A stretch of DNA of 64,000 nt from Schistocerca nitens (Eukaryota; Arthropoda; Insecta; Orthoptera; Acrididae), in NCBI RefSeq assembly GCF_023898315.1, contig NC_064622.1, positions 178,022,178-178,086,177 of the forward strand. The letters are read 5' to 3'. This document shows, piece by piece, positions 34,005-46,982 of the stretch; position 1 is the stretch's first letter; each line of letters begins with the position of its first letter. A model generated the notes under the pieces. That model saw only the letters and a program-made list of their open reading frames with translations, had not been told where the DNA came from and did no database searches. A program made the translations under genes and the position numbers.

Positions 34005-34015
34005 TAACTGTCGGG

Positions 34016-34796
34016 AAGATGTTAATAATAGTACTGTTTCGATTATATGAAAGATTTAGTTCGTCATTTTCAGTTGAACTGTCAGGTACTTAGGTAGCCC
34101 ATTTGTTGCGTATATAAAGAGCATCTGCGGGTTTATTGTTTTATAGGATATCCACGTTTTTATTCCGATTTTGATGAAATACGCACACTTGTTGATCAAA
34201 ATAAGAGAAAAATTTCTACTGTCTACATCTGATCAAAACGTAGAAACTACCCCTCTTTCCAAATTCCCTCGCAAAACACAATGACGTGCTCGTTTATTCT
34301 TTGTAACTGTATAAAACTTCTAAAGGTACTCTTGGCGCCGGAAACAACTAAAAAACAGAGCGCATAAAAAATGCTCTTTCTAATAGTTTCAGCGAATATT
34401 CCGAAAACAATGAAAGGGGATTTTTCAGAGATTTCACAACATTTCTTACGAATTTTATAAGACTTTTCGCTTAGTTTACACTTCATAACAAATCATTTCA
34501 GAATGGTAAAAGACATTTCAAAACAGTGGAAAAATCGTCCAGCTAAAGACGAGAATCTATCCGGGTGTCAGAAACAACTGAGAAAATGGAGTTTCGTTCA
34601 CAACAGGAACGTATTTGAGCCTCGAAAACTAGGGCAAGAAAAACTTTGGCGGAGAGAGTGTTGTATGCGGAAGGTCGACGCAGGAAGGGAGGATCAAGAA
34701 TGGCGAATCTACATTAAGATCTACGGAACATTTAGTTAAAAATCGGATTACAATGAGAATAACCACCTTAAAGACCATGCCAGCTTCTGTGGGAGG
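34016..34796. other. unassigned sequence
   Basis: Open frames of 78-79 codons on opposite strands without motifs. Confidence 0.35.
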
Positions 34797-34810
34797 TGTA
34801 AAGGCCATAG

Positions 34811-35002
34811 CCGGCCCGTATGGCCGAGCGGTTCTAGGCGCTACAGTCTGGAACCGCGCGACCGCTACGGTCGCAGGTTCGAATCCTGCCTCGGGCGTGG
34901 ATGTGTGTGATGTCCTTAGGTTAGTTAAGTTTAAGTAGTTCTAAGTTCTAGAGGACTGATGACCTCAGAAGTTTAGTCCCATAGTGCTCAGAGCCATTTT
35001 TT
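34811..35002 (+). repeat. tRNA-Leu-headed SINE (family A)
   Basis: Full-length copy. Duplications TGTAAAGGCCATAG are at 34797-34810 and 35003-35016, with the following CC possibly shared by target and head. The head, B box and tail hairpin are all legible. Confidence 0.95.
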
Positions 35003-35016
35003 TGTAAAGGCCATAG

Positions 35017-37255
35017 CCTATTATCTGGCTTGATGACGAGCAGCACGCCGCTAAGTTTGCTTACGCTCCTGACGAACGAACTGAAAACGTTATATATGCC
35101 CCCGTATCGTTGCAATAAGAGGTTCTGTAATTCATGAAAAAGGAAGTCTCTTTGGTTGTGTTCCATCTAACCAAAATCTGTGTTCCATTAGAGCTAGTCA
35201 AAGTTTTGCACGTTTGATGACGGATCAAAATAAGAGGAACTTCAGTTTCTAATATTGCGAAAAAATTACCGCCAACCCCCTAAATGAAATCACTTCGTCC
35301 AGTGTTAAGCTCTGGGAGCAATGTGTATTTGTCTGTATTTGAACGCCAAAGCGAAACTCGCTGGAGTTACCGCACTTTTGATCGTCCTCGGTGTCGCGTC
35401 TGGGACACGTTTGCTGCCGACGTCACGGTGAGGAAGCACAGCAACCTGGATCCCTATATTGGCCACATGCTGGCTGCCTGCGTCCTTATTGACCGCGACG
35501 GGTGCAATAGAGCGGCAGGGCACCGTATCCCTGGCAACGCTAAACTCTTGTTTTCCCCCTGAAAAGAATGTTTTCCTTAGTTCTTGCGTCTTCGCGAAAA
35601 GTCTTTCCTCATGATTAAGGTTAAATCATGAATTAAACTGCCATAAAATGAAATGAAAGTGAATCAAAATCGGATGTACTCCAAAACATCACTAACAAAC
35701 TTCGAGGAAATTTGGGTCACAAATAATTGATTAATTTTTGATAAGGAAAATGTACTACTTATTCCTTCATGTGGGCATGACGGATATATCCGCCAATGGC
35801 CTGTGCGTTCTCAGTGGGTTCGACGTGTATGTACGTCCGTAAACGTCTGCAGCATGAGGAGTTTCGGTCCTGGTTAATCCTACCACTAGATAGCATCTCC
35901 CATCATTCAAGTTAATGTATTCTCAGCCAGTTTCAATTGTTTCGTTGGCTCTGCTGGAAAGGACACAAATTACGGCAGTTATTATCCCGAAGAGGAACTA
36001 ACTTCAAATTCTCCTGGCTGGGCACCGCAGCCTCTATAAATCTTAAGAAAGTAATGGTTGTACCAGGCTTTATTTTAAAACTGTGCTTTATTGCGCACTA
36101 CTAGCTTCCAGCACGATGCATTCTCAGCTGTATTTAAAAACGTAACAAAGCCTAATTGAATGAAGTCAAAACATAAAAGCCTATACTACTGCATGGCATT
36201 CAGTGTTTTCTCAAAAACAGTGATTACCGACCACAGACGTCGATGTATCATCCTCATCAGACAAAGTCTTAGACTATGCGTCTAAGTCATGCACAGGACA
36301 GTCGTCAGAGTGCACGATGTGAAATATAAAATGCACAGCGTAACAATGGTTGTAAGAACTACAGCAATAATACAGTTAAAAAGCCACAATATAACCAATA
36401 AAAATGAGAAGACAAAATCTGACGCTGTATAACCACACAGCACACCTACCAAACAACTATTTACGGTCTCGTGAATGCATTTGTCGAGTCTTTTATAATT
36501 TTATCTTTTACTCAGTTACGGCGTGTAATGTTTTTAGATGCCCCTTAGAATTAGCCACGCTCGAAATTAATAGTGTTTAATAAAGTATAAAGTAAAAATA
36601 CAGCCTGGTGGAATTGCATTTCCTCAAAAACAAAAACAAAAAACCGGTTTGTTTTGGAGCTTGCTCAAGATTTGCCTCGAAAAGATTATTGTATTTACAT
36701 CGACAACTGGTACAGTAGTCCAAATAGTTGACAAAATAACGAATGAGAACACAGACATTGTCGGCACAAGGTGCCGAAACAGAGGTGTTCCCAGAATATA
36801 CGAGAAATGAAAAACTGAAGCAAGGCTAAAGCGTGAAGGCATACAGAAATAAGCAGATGGTGAAACAGACGGCTCAGATGGGACGCGATGGCCAGCGCTT
36901 TCTGTGACGATACGCTTTAAGAAGTGAATTCAAGGAATAGCACTTTGAAAAATCATGTTGTCATGGATTAAAAGAAGAATATGAAGGGATGGGAGCGAGT
37001 CCCATTTGCACAGCTACCAGTCGGACAGGGTGATTAGTCTAGCAGAGCAATGGCCGTATTCTCTTCAAAATAAGGGTCATCATTTGGACACCTACCTCGA
37101 ACACCAAAAGCGATTAGCTAATAGCCGGGCATTTACCAGAATTTTTCTAAGCACAACGAAGAAAAGACTAACAAGGACATGTGTAGCACGCATGAGAAGA
37201 TGCCTTCGTAAAGACATCTTATTGGTTGCAGAATATGCAACCAAAGAGCGATGAC
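35017..37255. other. unassigned sequence
   Basis: Includes open frames 35284-35562 (92 codons; GC-richer, no known domain) and 37006-37254 (82 codons; basic, no known domain). Neither has a supporting start, splice or homology signal, so I do not call genes. Confidence 0.35.
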
Positions 37256-37870
37256 ACATCACGCTTCCTTTTGAAACATTACATTTTCATTGAGATGCTC
37301 TAATGCCAGAAAGGAATGCCGATGGTGCACTGGAATGTCCACGTAACGTGCACATAATGATGGATCTCGGCGGCCGGACAATTGGGCCTGATTGCGAATG
37401 AGGCAGCCCAAGCCATAACTGAGCCTGAACATAACCTTGGCAGCTTCGTCAGGCATACGCAGTCTACACTCCCATCAGCTCGATACGATTGAAATTGGGT
37501 TTCATCGGCCTTTTCTACGCGCCACCACTGTTCCATATTCCAGAGACGGTGGCACGGGCCCATGCCAAGTCGTGGAGCTCTATGTCTAGATGCCAGCAAA
37601 GAGACAAGAGTTGCTCGTCGAATGCTGAAGTCTGTCCGGTGCATTTGTTTATATACAGTCTGCTAGAAAAGAGTTCATGACGACGACCCATATTCAATTC
37701 GCCTGCTACCTGATTCCCAGTAGACAGTCGATCACCCACTTAGGCTCTGTGGAAGTCTGTTCGTCAAATACTTGAGGTCGTCCTGTTCTCGGCCTACGCG
37801 TGTTGAAACGTTCTCTCTCCTGTGTTGAAGATCTACCCTAGACACTATTGACCTCCGAAACCTTAATTCT
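37256..37870 (-). pseudogene. Tc1-like transposase relic
   Basis: The minus strand reads, in shifting frames, RATLVSLLASRHRAPRLGMG, then WNMEQWWRVEKADETQFQSY (first catalytic Asp in ADET), then RADGSV, then PDEAAKVMFR and a GRRDPSLCARYVDI segment. These match the order of a Tc1 transposase first half (LTARHR.ARL.WA..H, W...W..V.W.DE..F, DG.VRVWR). It stops before the second catalytic Asp. Termini were not found. Confidence 0.7.
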
Positions 37871-37937
37871 TATTTCATCCCAGATACACTTTGATTAGTT
37901 ACCACCGGTTATCATCCCACGTTCAAAATACAAAATA

Positions 37938-38599
37938 CGAGGGTTGTCCAGAAAGTAAATTGCGATCGGTCGCGAAATGTAAACCACACTGAAAAACCAG
38001 AAACGTTTTACCTGCAACAGTTAGGTACACCTTCCACCTACTTCTCTACATAGTCGTCGCTACAATTTCGAGTGTTGTCGTAGTGTTGTATCAACTTCCC
38101 AATATCCTCGTCATAGAAAGCAACCGCCTGTGCTTTCGACCAGTTATCTGCACTGGTCTGCAGCTCGTTGTCTGTGGAAAAATTTTGTTTTCATAGCCAG
38201 CGGTTCTTGGGGGCAGAGATGAGACACGGGGGGAGCCAGTTATGGACTGTATTGTGGGTGATTAAACACTTCTCATCGAAAACGCTGCAGCATCGTCTTC
38301 ATTGTCCCTGCAGTGTGCGGCCGAGAATTGGCATGAAGAAGGAACTGCTCGACAGCTGTGTTATGTGGGCTGCATGACACAGGAGAAATCTCGAACCAGG
38401 CCCTCATACTTAACGGGAGACGCTGTTCCCTACGCATATTTACGTGCTCACTGTTCACTCAAAACTGAAAAGAGCGACGCAACACGATCGACGGGCATAC
38501 TAGAAACACTGCCCAACACATCTGTACAACGCTTTATCGGATTTTCCCGGTGATTTCCATTTCGCGACTGATCGGAACTTGCTTTCTGGACAAACCTTG
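37938..38599 (-). mobile_element. non-autonomous mariner (internally deleted)
   Basis: Matching terminal inverted repeats: CGAGGGTTGTCCAGAAAGTA...ATCGGTCGCGAAATG from 37938 and the complement at right (CATTTCGCGACTGATCGG...CTTTCTGGACAAACCTTG) ending at 38599, about 45 bases. Each end is flanked by TA (37936-37937, 38600-38601), as expected for mariner target duplication. Minus-strand remnants include a C-terminal tail near 38040-38120 and a LLHANSRPHTAGTMKTMLQR block (HDNARPH region with Asp replaced by Ala) near 38275-38340. At 662 bp it is about half of a full mariner. Confidence 0.85.
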
Positions 38600-38871
<272 letters not shown>

Positions 38872-39260
38872 GTGTTAAGCATCCTGCTTCAATCTCCTGG
38901 ACGCTCTCTTAGCTCCTAAAATTTGGGTTCTTGTGAATGTGGTGGACTAGAAACTACAGACGTCTTGTGAAAATCTTGTATGTTTGGTGTTCCGCAGCTT
39001 GCACGTACTTGATGGACACTATTGCACATCATGAACTGCACTTCAATTGTGTTCGGACATACAGCACATCACCAGTGGCATTTGATACAGAGCACAGACA
39101 AACAAACGTCTGCATATCGAAGTCAATAACACAGGAACATTCTGTATAGGCCTGCACGAAAGTAGAACATAATGTTACATGCACACTGTGCACGTCTACA
39201 CCAGACTAATTGTCTATCAAGTATAAAATCTTTATAGTTGTTAAAAATGACATGACTCTT
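38872..39260. other. unassigned sequence
   Basis: I see no supported feature. Confidence 0.35.
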
Positions 39261-39273
39261 GAAAACGTAGAAA

Positions 39274-39450
39274 AAATGTCTCTGAGCACTATGGGACTTA
39301 GCATCTGAGGTCACCAGTCCGCTAGAACTTAGAACTACTTAAACCTAACTAACCTAAGGACATCACACACATCCATGCCCGAGACAGGACCGTAGCGGTC
39401 GCGTGGTTCCAGACTGAAGCGCCTAGAACCGCTCGGCCACACCGGCCGGC
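39274..39450 (-). repeat. tRNA-Leu-headed SINE (family A)
   Basis: Minus-strand copy with a small deletion across the B box (CGAGACAGGACCGTAGCGG lacks the GATTCGAACCTGCG segment). It could no longer be transcribed well by Pol III. Perfect 13-base duplications GAAAACGTAGAAA are at 39261-39273 and 39451-39463 (last bases AAA). Confidence 0.93.
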
Positions 39451-39688
39451 GAAAACGTAGAAACCCGCGAATATTTAAAATATAATTAAAACACTTAGTA
39501 CGATAGGATTTATTGTGTCTTACGTCTGTGGTCATAAAATGTTACAACTCTGAAACAATAACTGGCCATACTTCCTGGCCGTAGGACACTACAGTTAGTG
39601 GATCAATCACAACATGTAGATACGACGACCTGTATACTGGAAAGGTAAGGTTCATAACGGGCATTATTGTGGTCTTGCAGGCATGGTT

Positions 39689-40155
39689 GTATTGTACGGA
39701 ACTGGAGACCTAGAAACGACGGAGAGGCTTCGTTCCCGCCGTAGCCCGCAGTGGTACACAACCCCGCAACAAGCTACAGCAGTCCACTCACCCCACCACC
39801 GCCCAACACCGAACCCAGGGCTATTGTGCGGTTCGGCCCCCAGTGGACCCCGCCTGGAACGTCTCTCACCAGACGAGTGTAACCCCCATGTTTGCGTGGT
39901 AGAGTAATTATGGTGTACGCGTACGTGGAGACAGTGTTTGCGCAGCAATCGCCGACATAGTGTAACTGAGGCGGAATAAGGGGAATCAGTCCGCATTCGG
40001 CGAGGCAGATGGAAAACCGCCTTAAAAACCATCCACAGACTGGTCGGCACACCGGACCTCCACACTAATCCGCCGGGCGGATTCGTGCCGAGGACCGGCA
40101 CGCCTTCCCGCACGGAAAGCAGTGCATTAGTCCGCACGACTAACCGGGTGGACCT
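39689..40155 (-). repeat. long tRNA-derived SINE
   Basis: The head is at the right, read on the minus strand: CCCGGTTAGTCGTGCGGACT (A box) and GGCACGAATCCGCCCGG (B box), followed by a ~380-base body. Perfect 11-base duplications CAGGCATGGTT are at 39678-39688 and 40156-40166. Open frames of 74-157 codons overlapping it are shadows. It lacks the GATGACCTC hairpin of the other SINEs. A decayed relative lies at 12750-12945. Confidence 0.85.
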
Positions 40156-40166
40156 CAGGCATGGTT

Positions 40167-41379
40167 ACTTGCAGGGGTATTAAGATTTCAAATATTTACT
40201 GGGCTCTATATCTTCTAGATCCACATTTTTAGCGATCATTACAATTTTTTAACAGACACACGAAGTTTGGTGTAACCGTGCACAGCATGTATGTAATACT
40301 ACTCTGCTTCTACTGTAGTATATACAAAATGTTCTTGTGCTACAAACAGAGATATGCACGAATTTGTCTGTCTGTTCTCTGTACAGAACCCGCTGCTGAT
40401 GGGCAGTATGTCTGAATACTAATCCGGCAAATAAATACTTCAGAAGCGCAGCTCATAGTGTACAGCAAGATATCCTTTATCAAATTATGAAGTCGTACTT
40501 TTAGCAAGAAACATTGCAAAAAAAAGATGGGTAGTGGTTCACATGACATTATTTCTTGACTCGGTGAAGCATTCCAATCAGTCATGCCGTACTCCTTTCT
40601 CCAGTCACAATTAAAGTCCTCCCTGGAATTCCTTCGCTAATCAACTCTATTTATTGAGTGACCAAGAGAAACGAAATCCTTGTGAAAAATTATGGCAGTA
40701 TCGGAGAAGCCAATCAGTAGTGACCTAATGATGATCTTCATTTCTAAAGATTTTTTTGTGCCGTATAAAAGGCGAGAACTGCCTAGTTTGGGAGTATAAC
40801 AATAATGCGACTTTGATCATCAGTGACGAGCTTCGAAAAATGAGTGTATTCTCCTAAAGGTGTTTTTTATGAATCCGTGCCGGCTTACAAGCGGCGGTGC
40901 TTCATTTACCTGAACAGCAAGTGGTGATGTGATATGAACTTAGACGCAATCCTTCTGACGTACAGATATGTCAAATCTCGTTGGCTTGTACGATAGCATA
41001 GTCCCGAGCTGTTAAACAGGTATCTAATATGTGTCAGAAATCTTTCTTCTAGGACAGTTTGTCTTACAACAACAGTTAACCGACGATCCGAATTAGTCAT
41101 CAATTGACGTTTGTTCATATTCGAAATGCGTGTCCGGATCATGCGTTTTTGTCATGCCTAAAGCAGAGTCACCAAAATCTTACATCCACGTTACGTCCTT
41201 TAAATAATCTAGTTGCAACGGGATCCACGGTCCGATAAACTTCTTGAAAGAAATAAGTTACCGGTATCGGATGTTTATCATACACATTTTATTTTTATCT
41301 CCTTCACAAGAGTGAGTGGTTTGGCTGTGTAGTACTGTTTGTAATGAACGAAAATCATGGCTACAGCTTTCAAGCACAA
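40167..41379. other. unassigned sequence
   Basis: Only short open frames and AT-rich sequence. I see nothing to annotate. Confidence 0.35.
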
Positions 41380-41985
41380 CCTTGAAAGTCCCCCTGCGGG
41401 TCCGGGGTAAGAATAGGCCCGAGGTATTCCTGCCTGTCGTAAGAGGCGACTAAAAGGAGTTTCAACCGTTTCGGCCTTCCATGTGATGGTCCCCCTTGGG
41501 GTTTGACCTCCATTTTTCAAAATTCTACAGAAGTACGAGCCTTACGTGGTGTATCACTAGTCCTCCGTGCACTAAGACCTTGGCACTCAGCATTGTAACG
41601 GCGTTGTAACCATACCCACTATTCCTCAAATTGGGCCTAAACGCCTGATGGGTTGTACAAGTTACGCCCATAGTGCGTCCGCATCTGCACCTACGATCAT
41701 GATGGACTTTCCATGGCACCCGAAATCCAGCACGGTAGCCAGCCCGTTGTGGTGGGGTCGTCATGTACCCTCTAGGTTGTAGCCCCCCTGACAACACAGG
41801 GATCGTACTGCCGATACCTGAGCTGCACCCTCCCCACGTCGGCCAAGGAGTAGATGCCCGTCTCCTTGGGGCATCAGGACTCCCGGCAACGGTCATCCTG
41901 CCAGGTGGCCCTTGCTGAGGCTGGGTGGCGCCCGTGGGGAGAGCCCCTGGTCGGAGTGGGTGGTATCGGGGCGGACGTTTTGCAG

Positions 41986-42946
41986 ATGAAACGTCAACAT
42001 GTATCAGGTCGCTCTGCGACCGAGTCTTTTAAAAAGAAAAGTACTGTCTCTGGTTCTGGTTCTCCTGCCCTTTCCCCCTTGGCCACTCCCTGGGAGGAAG
42101 GACAGGCCCGCCGGCTTGGGGCGAAGTACTTCCCCCGCTATTTGGTCTGTTCTCGGACCGATGGGGGGACGTTCGCCACCTCCAAGCCCATGTCCTTTGT
42201 TCAGCACATCGAGGACATCTTCGGGGAAATCGAGGCTCTCAGTAAAATGCGTTCGGGGTCCGTTCTTATCAAAACCACCTCCGCCAAACAGTCGGCGGCG
42301 CTCCAGGCGTGCGACCGACTGGGGACATCCCAGTGTCCATTGTCCCGCATCTGGCACTGAATAGGACGCAGGGGGTTATTTTTCATCGGGACCTCCTGCT
42401 GCAATCTGATGAGACTGCCCCGCGTATCAGAAGGAGAAAAAGATTCAAGAACTCAAGACTTTGGATCGTCTCTCTTATTCTGAGGCCAGGAAGAAGTATG
42501 ACCGCTTCCATCCCGTGACGTTGACAACTTCGTTTGCCTCAGTTGTGTCCACTCCTTCCACAGTATCCTCACCCCTATCCTGTCCCCCCTCCACCTCCTC
42601 CCCCCATCCGGGGTCTATGCCTCCGCCTCCCAAATACCTCCCTTCCAAATCCTCCTCCCCCGCGGCCCCCGCCCCCTCTGCCCCAGGGGCCACCATTCCT
42701 CGTCCTATCCCCCCCCCCCCCCCCCGACGCCTGAGAAGCGATCCTCTTCTCAGGCGTCCATCAGGGAAACGTTCCGGACCCCGGCTTCCGAGGTCCGGCG
42801 TTCCAAAACGGACCCCGCGCGTGAGGACCTTCTTCGGGTCCAGCCCACCATCCCTGTGCCTCCTCGGACTTCCAAGAAGGCCTCCAAGAAGAAGACTCTA
42901 TCCCCCTCTCCACCCCGGCGCGTTTCGTCTGACGCTCCATCCGTGA
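41986..42946 (+). pseudogene. LINE ORF1 (gag-like), broken and deleted
   Basis: A start at 41986 gives MKRQHVSGRSATESFKKK, then LGAKYFPRYLVCSRTDGGTF, MSFVQHIEDIFGEIEALSKM and SGSVLIKTTSAKQSAALQAC, an RNA-binding gag region of I/Jockey ORF1 type. A frameshift near 42310 moves it to DIPVSIVPHLALNRTQGVIF. About 60 bases later the sequence is already at IQELKTLDRLSYSEARKKY, a post-zinc-knuckle linker. The CCHC knuckles usually lying between are absent, so I infer an internal deletion near 42410-42435. The rest is Pro/Ser-rich. Function in an intact element: RNA packaging and nuclear delivery. Confidence 0.75.
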
Positions 42947-43196
42947 GTCGCTGCTCCCGGCTGTCCTCAGTTTCGCCGGGACGCTCTGCTGCCAGGCGCT
43001 CAGCTGGCCTCTTGTCGGCAAATGATGCTGCCCCTCCTACGCAACCCGGGACAGCGGCCGCAGCTGGCGACGACTCGATAGAACAGGATCCGCCTCCCGC
43101 CGGTTGTAGCGTTGTTCCCTCGAAACCTGGCCCTCCGCGGCCGTCGAGGTGACCAGCTCTTCCCCCGTCTCGTTCCCCCCTTTTTTCTGACTAGCG

Positions 43197-43905
43197 ATGG
43201 CCTTGTTACATTGGAACATAAGAGGTATTCGATCTAATCGGGAGGAATTACAACTGTTCCTCCGCCTGCACTGTCCGCTCGTCCTTGGTCTCCAGGAAAC
43301 CAAGTTGCGCCCAACTGACTGTATTGCCTTTACCCACTATACCTTGGAGCGGTATGACCTCACCCCTGTGGACGGTATTCCAGCTCATGGTGGGGTCATG
43401 TTGCTCGTTCGGGACGATGTCTATTACCATCCCATCCCATTGACCACCCCACTCCAAGTAATAGCTGTCCATATTACTCTTTCTGCCTTTACTTTTTCCG
43501 TTTGTACCGTCTACACTCCATCGTCATCCGCAGTTAGTCGGGCTGACATGATGCACCTGATTGTTCAGCTTCCTCCGCCGTTTTTATTGTTTGGCGACTT
43601 CAATGCCCATCATCCCCTTTGGGGCTCTCCTGCATCCTATCAAAGAGGCTCCCTCTTGGCGGATGTCTTCAACCATCTCAATCTTGTCTACCTCAATACT
43701 GGCGCCCCGACTTTCCTCTCGGACTCTACTCATACCTACTCCCACTTGGACCTTTCGATCTGTTCTACCACTCTTGCCCGTCGGTTCGAGTGGTATGTCC
43801 TTTCTGACACCCATTCGAGCGACCACTTCCCCTGTGTCGTTCGTCTCCTGCACCACACTCCATCCCCACGTCCTTCGAGCTGGAACATACCGAAAGCTGA
43901 CTGGG
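43197..43905 (+). pseudogene. LINE ORF2 endonuclease domain
   Basis: Start MALLHWNIRGIRSNREELQL (W-N-.-R-G motif) at 43197. Then LVLGLQETKL (catalytic Glu), GGVMLLVRDD, FLLFGDFNAHHPLWGSP (GDFNAHH with catalytic Asp and Asn), and DTHSSDHFPCVVRL (SDH motif, catalytic Asp-His) near residue 205. All signature residues of an exonuclease-endonuclease-phosphatase fold are present. This enzyme nicks target DNA for target-primed reverse transcription. Frame is lost near 43905. Confidence 0.88.
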
Positions 43906-43984
43906 GACTTACTCCTCCCTGGCGACCTTTCCGGACCACGAGTTTCTCAGTTGTGACAGTCAGGCCGAATACCTCACGGCTGTT

Positions 43985-46878
43985 ATATCAATGCTGCCGA
44001 ACGTTCCATTCCTCATACTACCTCTTCTTCACGTCGCGTTTCCGTCCCCTGGTGGAATGAGGCTTGTAGAGACGCTATCCGTGCTCGACGACGTGCCTTA
44101 CGCACCTTTCGCCGCCATCCTACGTTGGCGAATTGTATTGGATACAAACGACTCCGAGCGCAATGCCGTAGAGTCATCAAAGACAACAAAAAAGCTTGTT
44201 GGGCCTCTTTCACCAGCTCCTTTAACAGTTTTACTCCCTCTTCTGTCGTTTGGGGTGGCCTGCGCCGGCTGTCGGGCATTAAGGCCCACTCCTCGGTACC
44301 TGGCCTGACCTCAGGTAATGAGGTCCTTGTTGATCCTGTGGCTGTCTCCAACGCCTTCGGCCGCTTTTTCGCGGAGGTTTCAAGCTCCGCCCATTACCAC
44401 CCCGCTTTCCTTCCCAGGAAAGAGGCAGAAGAGGCTCGGCGACCTTCCTTCTACTCGCTGAATCTGGAAACTTATAATGCCCCCTTTACTATGCGGGAAC
44501 TCGAACGTGCGCTTGCACTGTCCCGGTCCTCTGCTCCGGGGCCAGATGCCATTCACGTTCAGATGCTGGCACACCTTTCTCCGGCGGGCAAAAGCTTCCT
44601 TCTTCGTACCTACAATCGCGTCTGGACCGAAGGTCAGGTTCCCATGCGTTGGCGTGACGCCGTCGTTGTTCCTATACCCAAACCTGGGAAGGATAGACAC
44701 CTTCCTTCTAGTTACCGCCCCATTTCTCTTACAAGCTGTGTCTGTAAGGTGATGGAGCGCATGGTTAACGCTCGGTTAGTCTGGATTCTTGAATCTCGAC
44801 GGCTACTTACCAATGTTCAATGCGGCTTTCGTCGCCGCCGCTCCGCTGTTGACCACCTTGTGCCCTTGTCGACATTCATCATGAACAACTTTTTGCGAAA
44901 GCGCCAAACGGTAGCCGTGTTCTTCGATTTGGAGAAGGCTTATGATACCTGTTGGAGAGGAGGTATCCTCCGCACTATGCACAGGTGGGGTCTACGCGGT
45001 CGCCTGCCCCTTTTTATTGATACCTTTTTAACAGATCGAAAGTTTAGGGTACGTGTGGGTTCCGTATTGTCCGACGTCTTCCTCCAGGAGAACGGAGTGC
45101 CTCAGGGCTCCGTCTTGAGCGTAGCCCTTTTTGCCGTCGCGATCAATCCAATTATGGATTGCATTCCCCCTAATGTCTCAGGCTCTCTTTTTGTCGATGA
45201 CTTCGCGATCTACTGCAGTGCCCAGCGAACATGCCTCCTGGAGCGCTGCCTTCAGCGTTGTCTAGACAGCCTATACTCATGGAGTGTGGCAAATGGCTTC
45301 CGGTTCTCTGAAGAGAAGACGGTTTGCATCAACTTTTGGCGATATAAAGCGTTCCTTCCGCCATCCTTACATCTCGGTCCCGTTGTTCTCCCATTCGTGG
45401 AAACAACTAAGTTTCTAGGGCTCACATTGGACAGGAAACTTTGTTGGTCTCCGCACGTCTCTTATTTGGCGGCCCGTTGTACACGTTCCCTTAATGTCCT
45501 CAGAGTTCTTAGTGGTTCATCTTGGGGAGCGGATCGCACTCTCCTCCTTCGCTTGTATCGGTCCATAGTCCGATCGAAGCTGGATTATGGGAGCTTCGTC
45601 TACTCGTCTGCTCGGCCATCCCTCTTACGCCGTCTCAACTCCATCCACCATCGGGGGTTACGTCTTGCGACCGGAGCCTTCTACACTAGTCCTGTCGAGA
45701 GTCTTTATGCTGAAGCTGCCGAATTACCATTGACCTACCGGCGCGACGTACTGCTGTGTCGGTATGCCTGCCGGCTGTTGTTAATGCCCGACCACCCCTC
45801 TTATCAGTCCTTCTTTGCCGATTCTCTCGACCGTCAGTATTGGTTGTATGTGTCTGCCCTGCTGCCCCCTGGAGTCCGCTTTCGTCGCCTGCTTCGACAG
45901 TTGGATTTTGCCCTCCCTACCACCTACAGAGAGGGTGAGAGCCCGACACCACCTTGGCTCCAGGCTCCGGTTCATATTTATCTCGACCTCAGCTCGCTCC
46001 CGAAGGAGGGTACTCCAGCTGCAGTGTATTGGTCACGGTTTGTCGAACTTAGAGCGCGACTTGCCAGTCACACCTTTATTTACACCGATGGCTCCAAAAC
46101 TGACGATGGTGTCGGCTGTGCCTTTGTCGTCGGGGCCGTCACCTTTAAATACCGGCTCCTCGACCAATGTTCCAGCTTTACGGCCGAGCTTTTTGCTCTC
46201 AATCAGGCCGTTCAGTATGCCCGCCGCCACCGCCATTCATCGTATGTACTCTGCTCTGATTCACTCAGTGATCTTCAGAGCCTTGGAGCTCCCTATCCGG
46301 TCCATCCCTTGGTGCAACGGATCCAGAAGTTCCTCCATTCTTTCGCTGAGGGTGGCTCTCCTGTCAGCTTTCTGTGGGTTCCCGGCCATGTAGGAGTGCC
46401 TGGGAATGAGGCTGCTGATGCTGCAGCCAAGGCTGCAGTCCTCCTGCCTCGGCCAGCCTCCCATTGTGTCCCGTCATCTGACGTTAGTGGGGTTGTTTGT
46501 AAGAGGCTTGTGTCGTTGTGGTGGGATACTTGGTCATCCAATCAAGGAAACAAGCTCCGGGCAGTAAAACCGTTTCCAACTGCTTGGACAACCTCCTCCC
46601 GACCATCTCGGCGAGAAGAGATCCTTCTGACCAGGTTGCGGATTGGGCATTGCCGGTTTAGCCAACGCTACCTGCTCTCCGGTGACCCAGCCCTGCATTG
46701 CCCTTGTGGTCAAGCATTAACAGTGCGCCATGTTTTATTGTCGTGTCCCCGCTTTAGTCAATCTCGTGTTGTCCTGTCCCTGCCATCTACTTTACCGGAT
46801 ATTTTAGCTGATGACGCTCGAGCAGCTGCTCGTGTTCTTCGTTTTATAACTTTGACTGGCTTGTCCAAAGACATCTAA
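43985..46878 (+). pseudogene. LINE ORF2 reverse transcriptase and RNase H
   Basis: Open from about 43985 (ERSIPHTTSSSRRVSVPWWN) to the stop at 46878, with 917 codons after the first Met at 44125. RT motifs: SAPGPDAIHVQML, YRPISLTSCVCKVMERMV, FFDLEKAYDTCWR (first catalytic Asp), NGVPQGSVLSVALF, and GSLFVDDFAIYCS (catalytic pair; FVDD instead of the usual F/YADD). RNase H: HTFIYTDGSKTDDGVG (Asp), SFTAELFALNQAV (Glu), YVLCSDSLSDLQS (Asp) and WVPGHVGVPGNEAADAAAK (His/Asp), residues ~655-780. The C-terminus has HCPCGQALTVRHVLLSC. The whole RT/RNase H half is uninterrupted; only the link to the endonuclease is broken by frameshifts near 43905 and 43985. Confidence 0.92.
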
Positions 46879-46982
46879 CTCTTTTACTTATTTTATCTGC
46901 ATCTTTGTAAGGACTTTCTGGTGTCCCCCTCCCCCCTCCCCTTGAGTTTTACTAGATTCTATGTGCTCTAACAATTGTGACT

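Noticed and set aside
39664..40137. 157-codon minus-strand open frame
   Set aside because: It lies entirely within a SINE bounded by perfect duplications.
42534..42946. Proline-rich protein genes on both strands (66-161 codons)
   Set aside because: These are alternative-frame readings of the GC-rich LINE ORF1 region.
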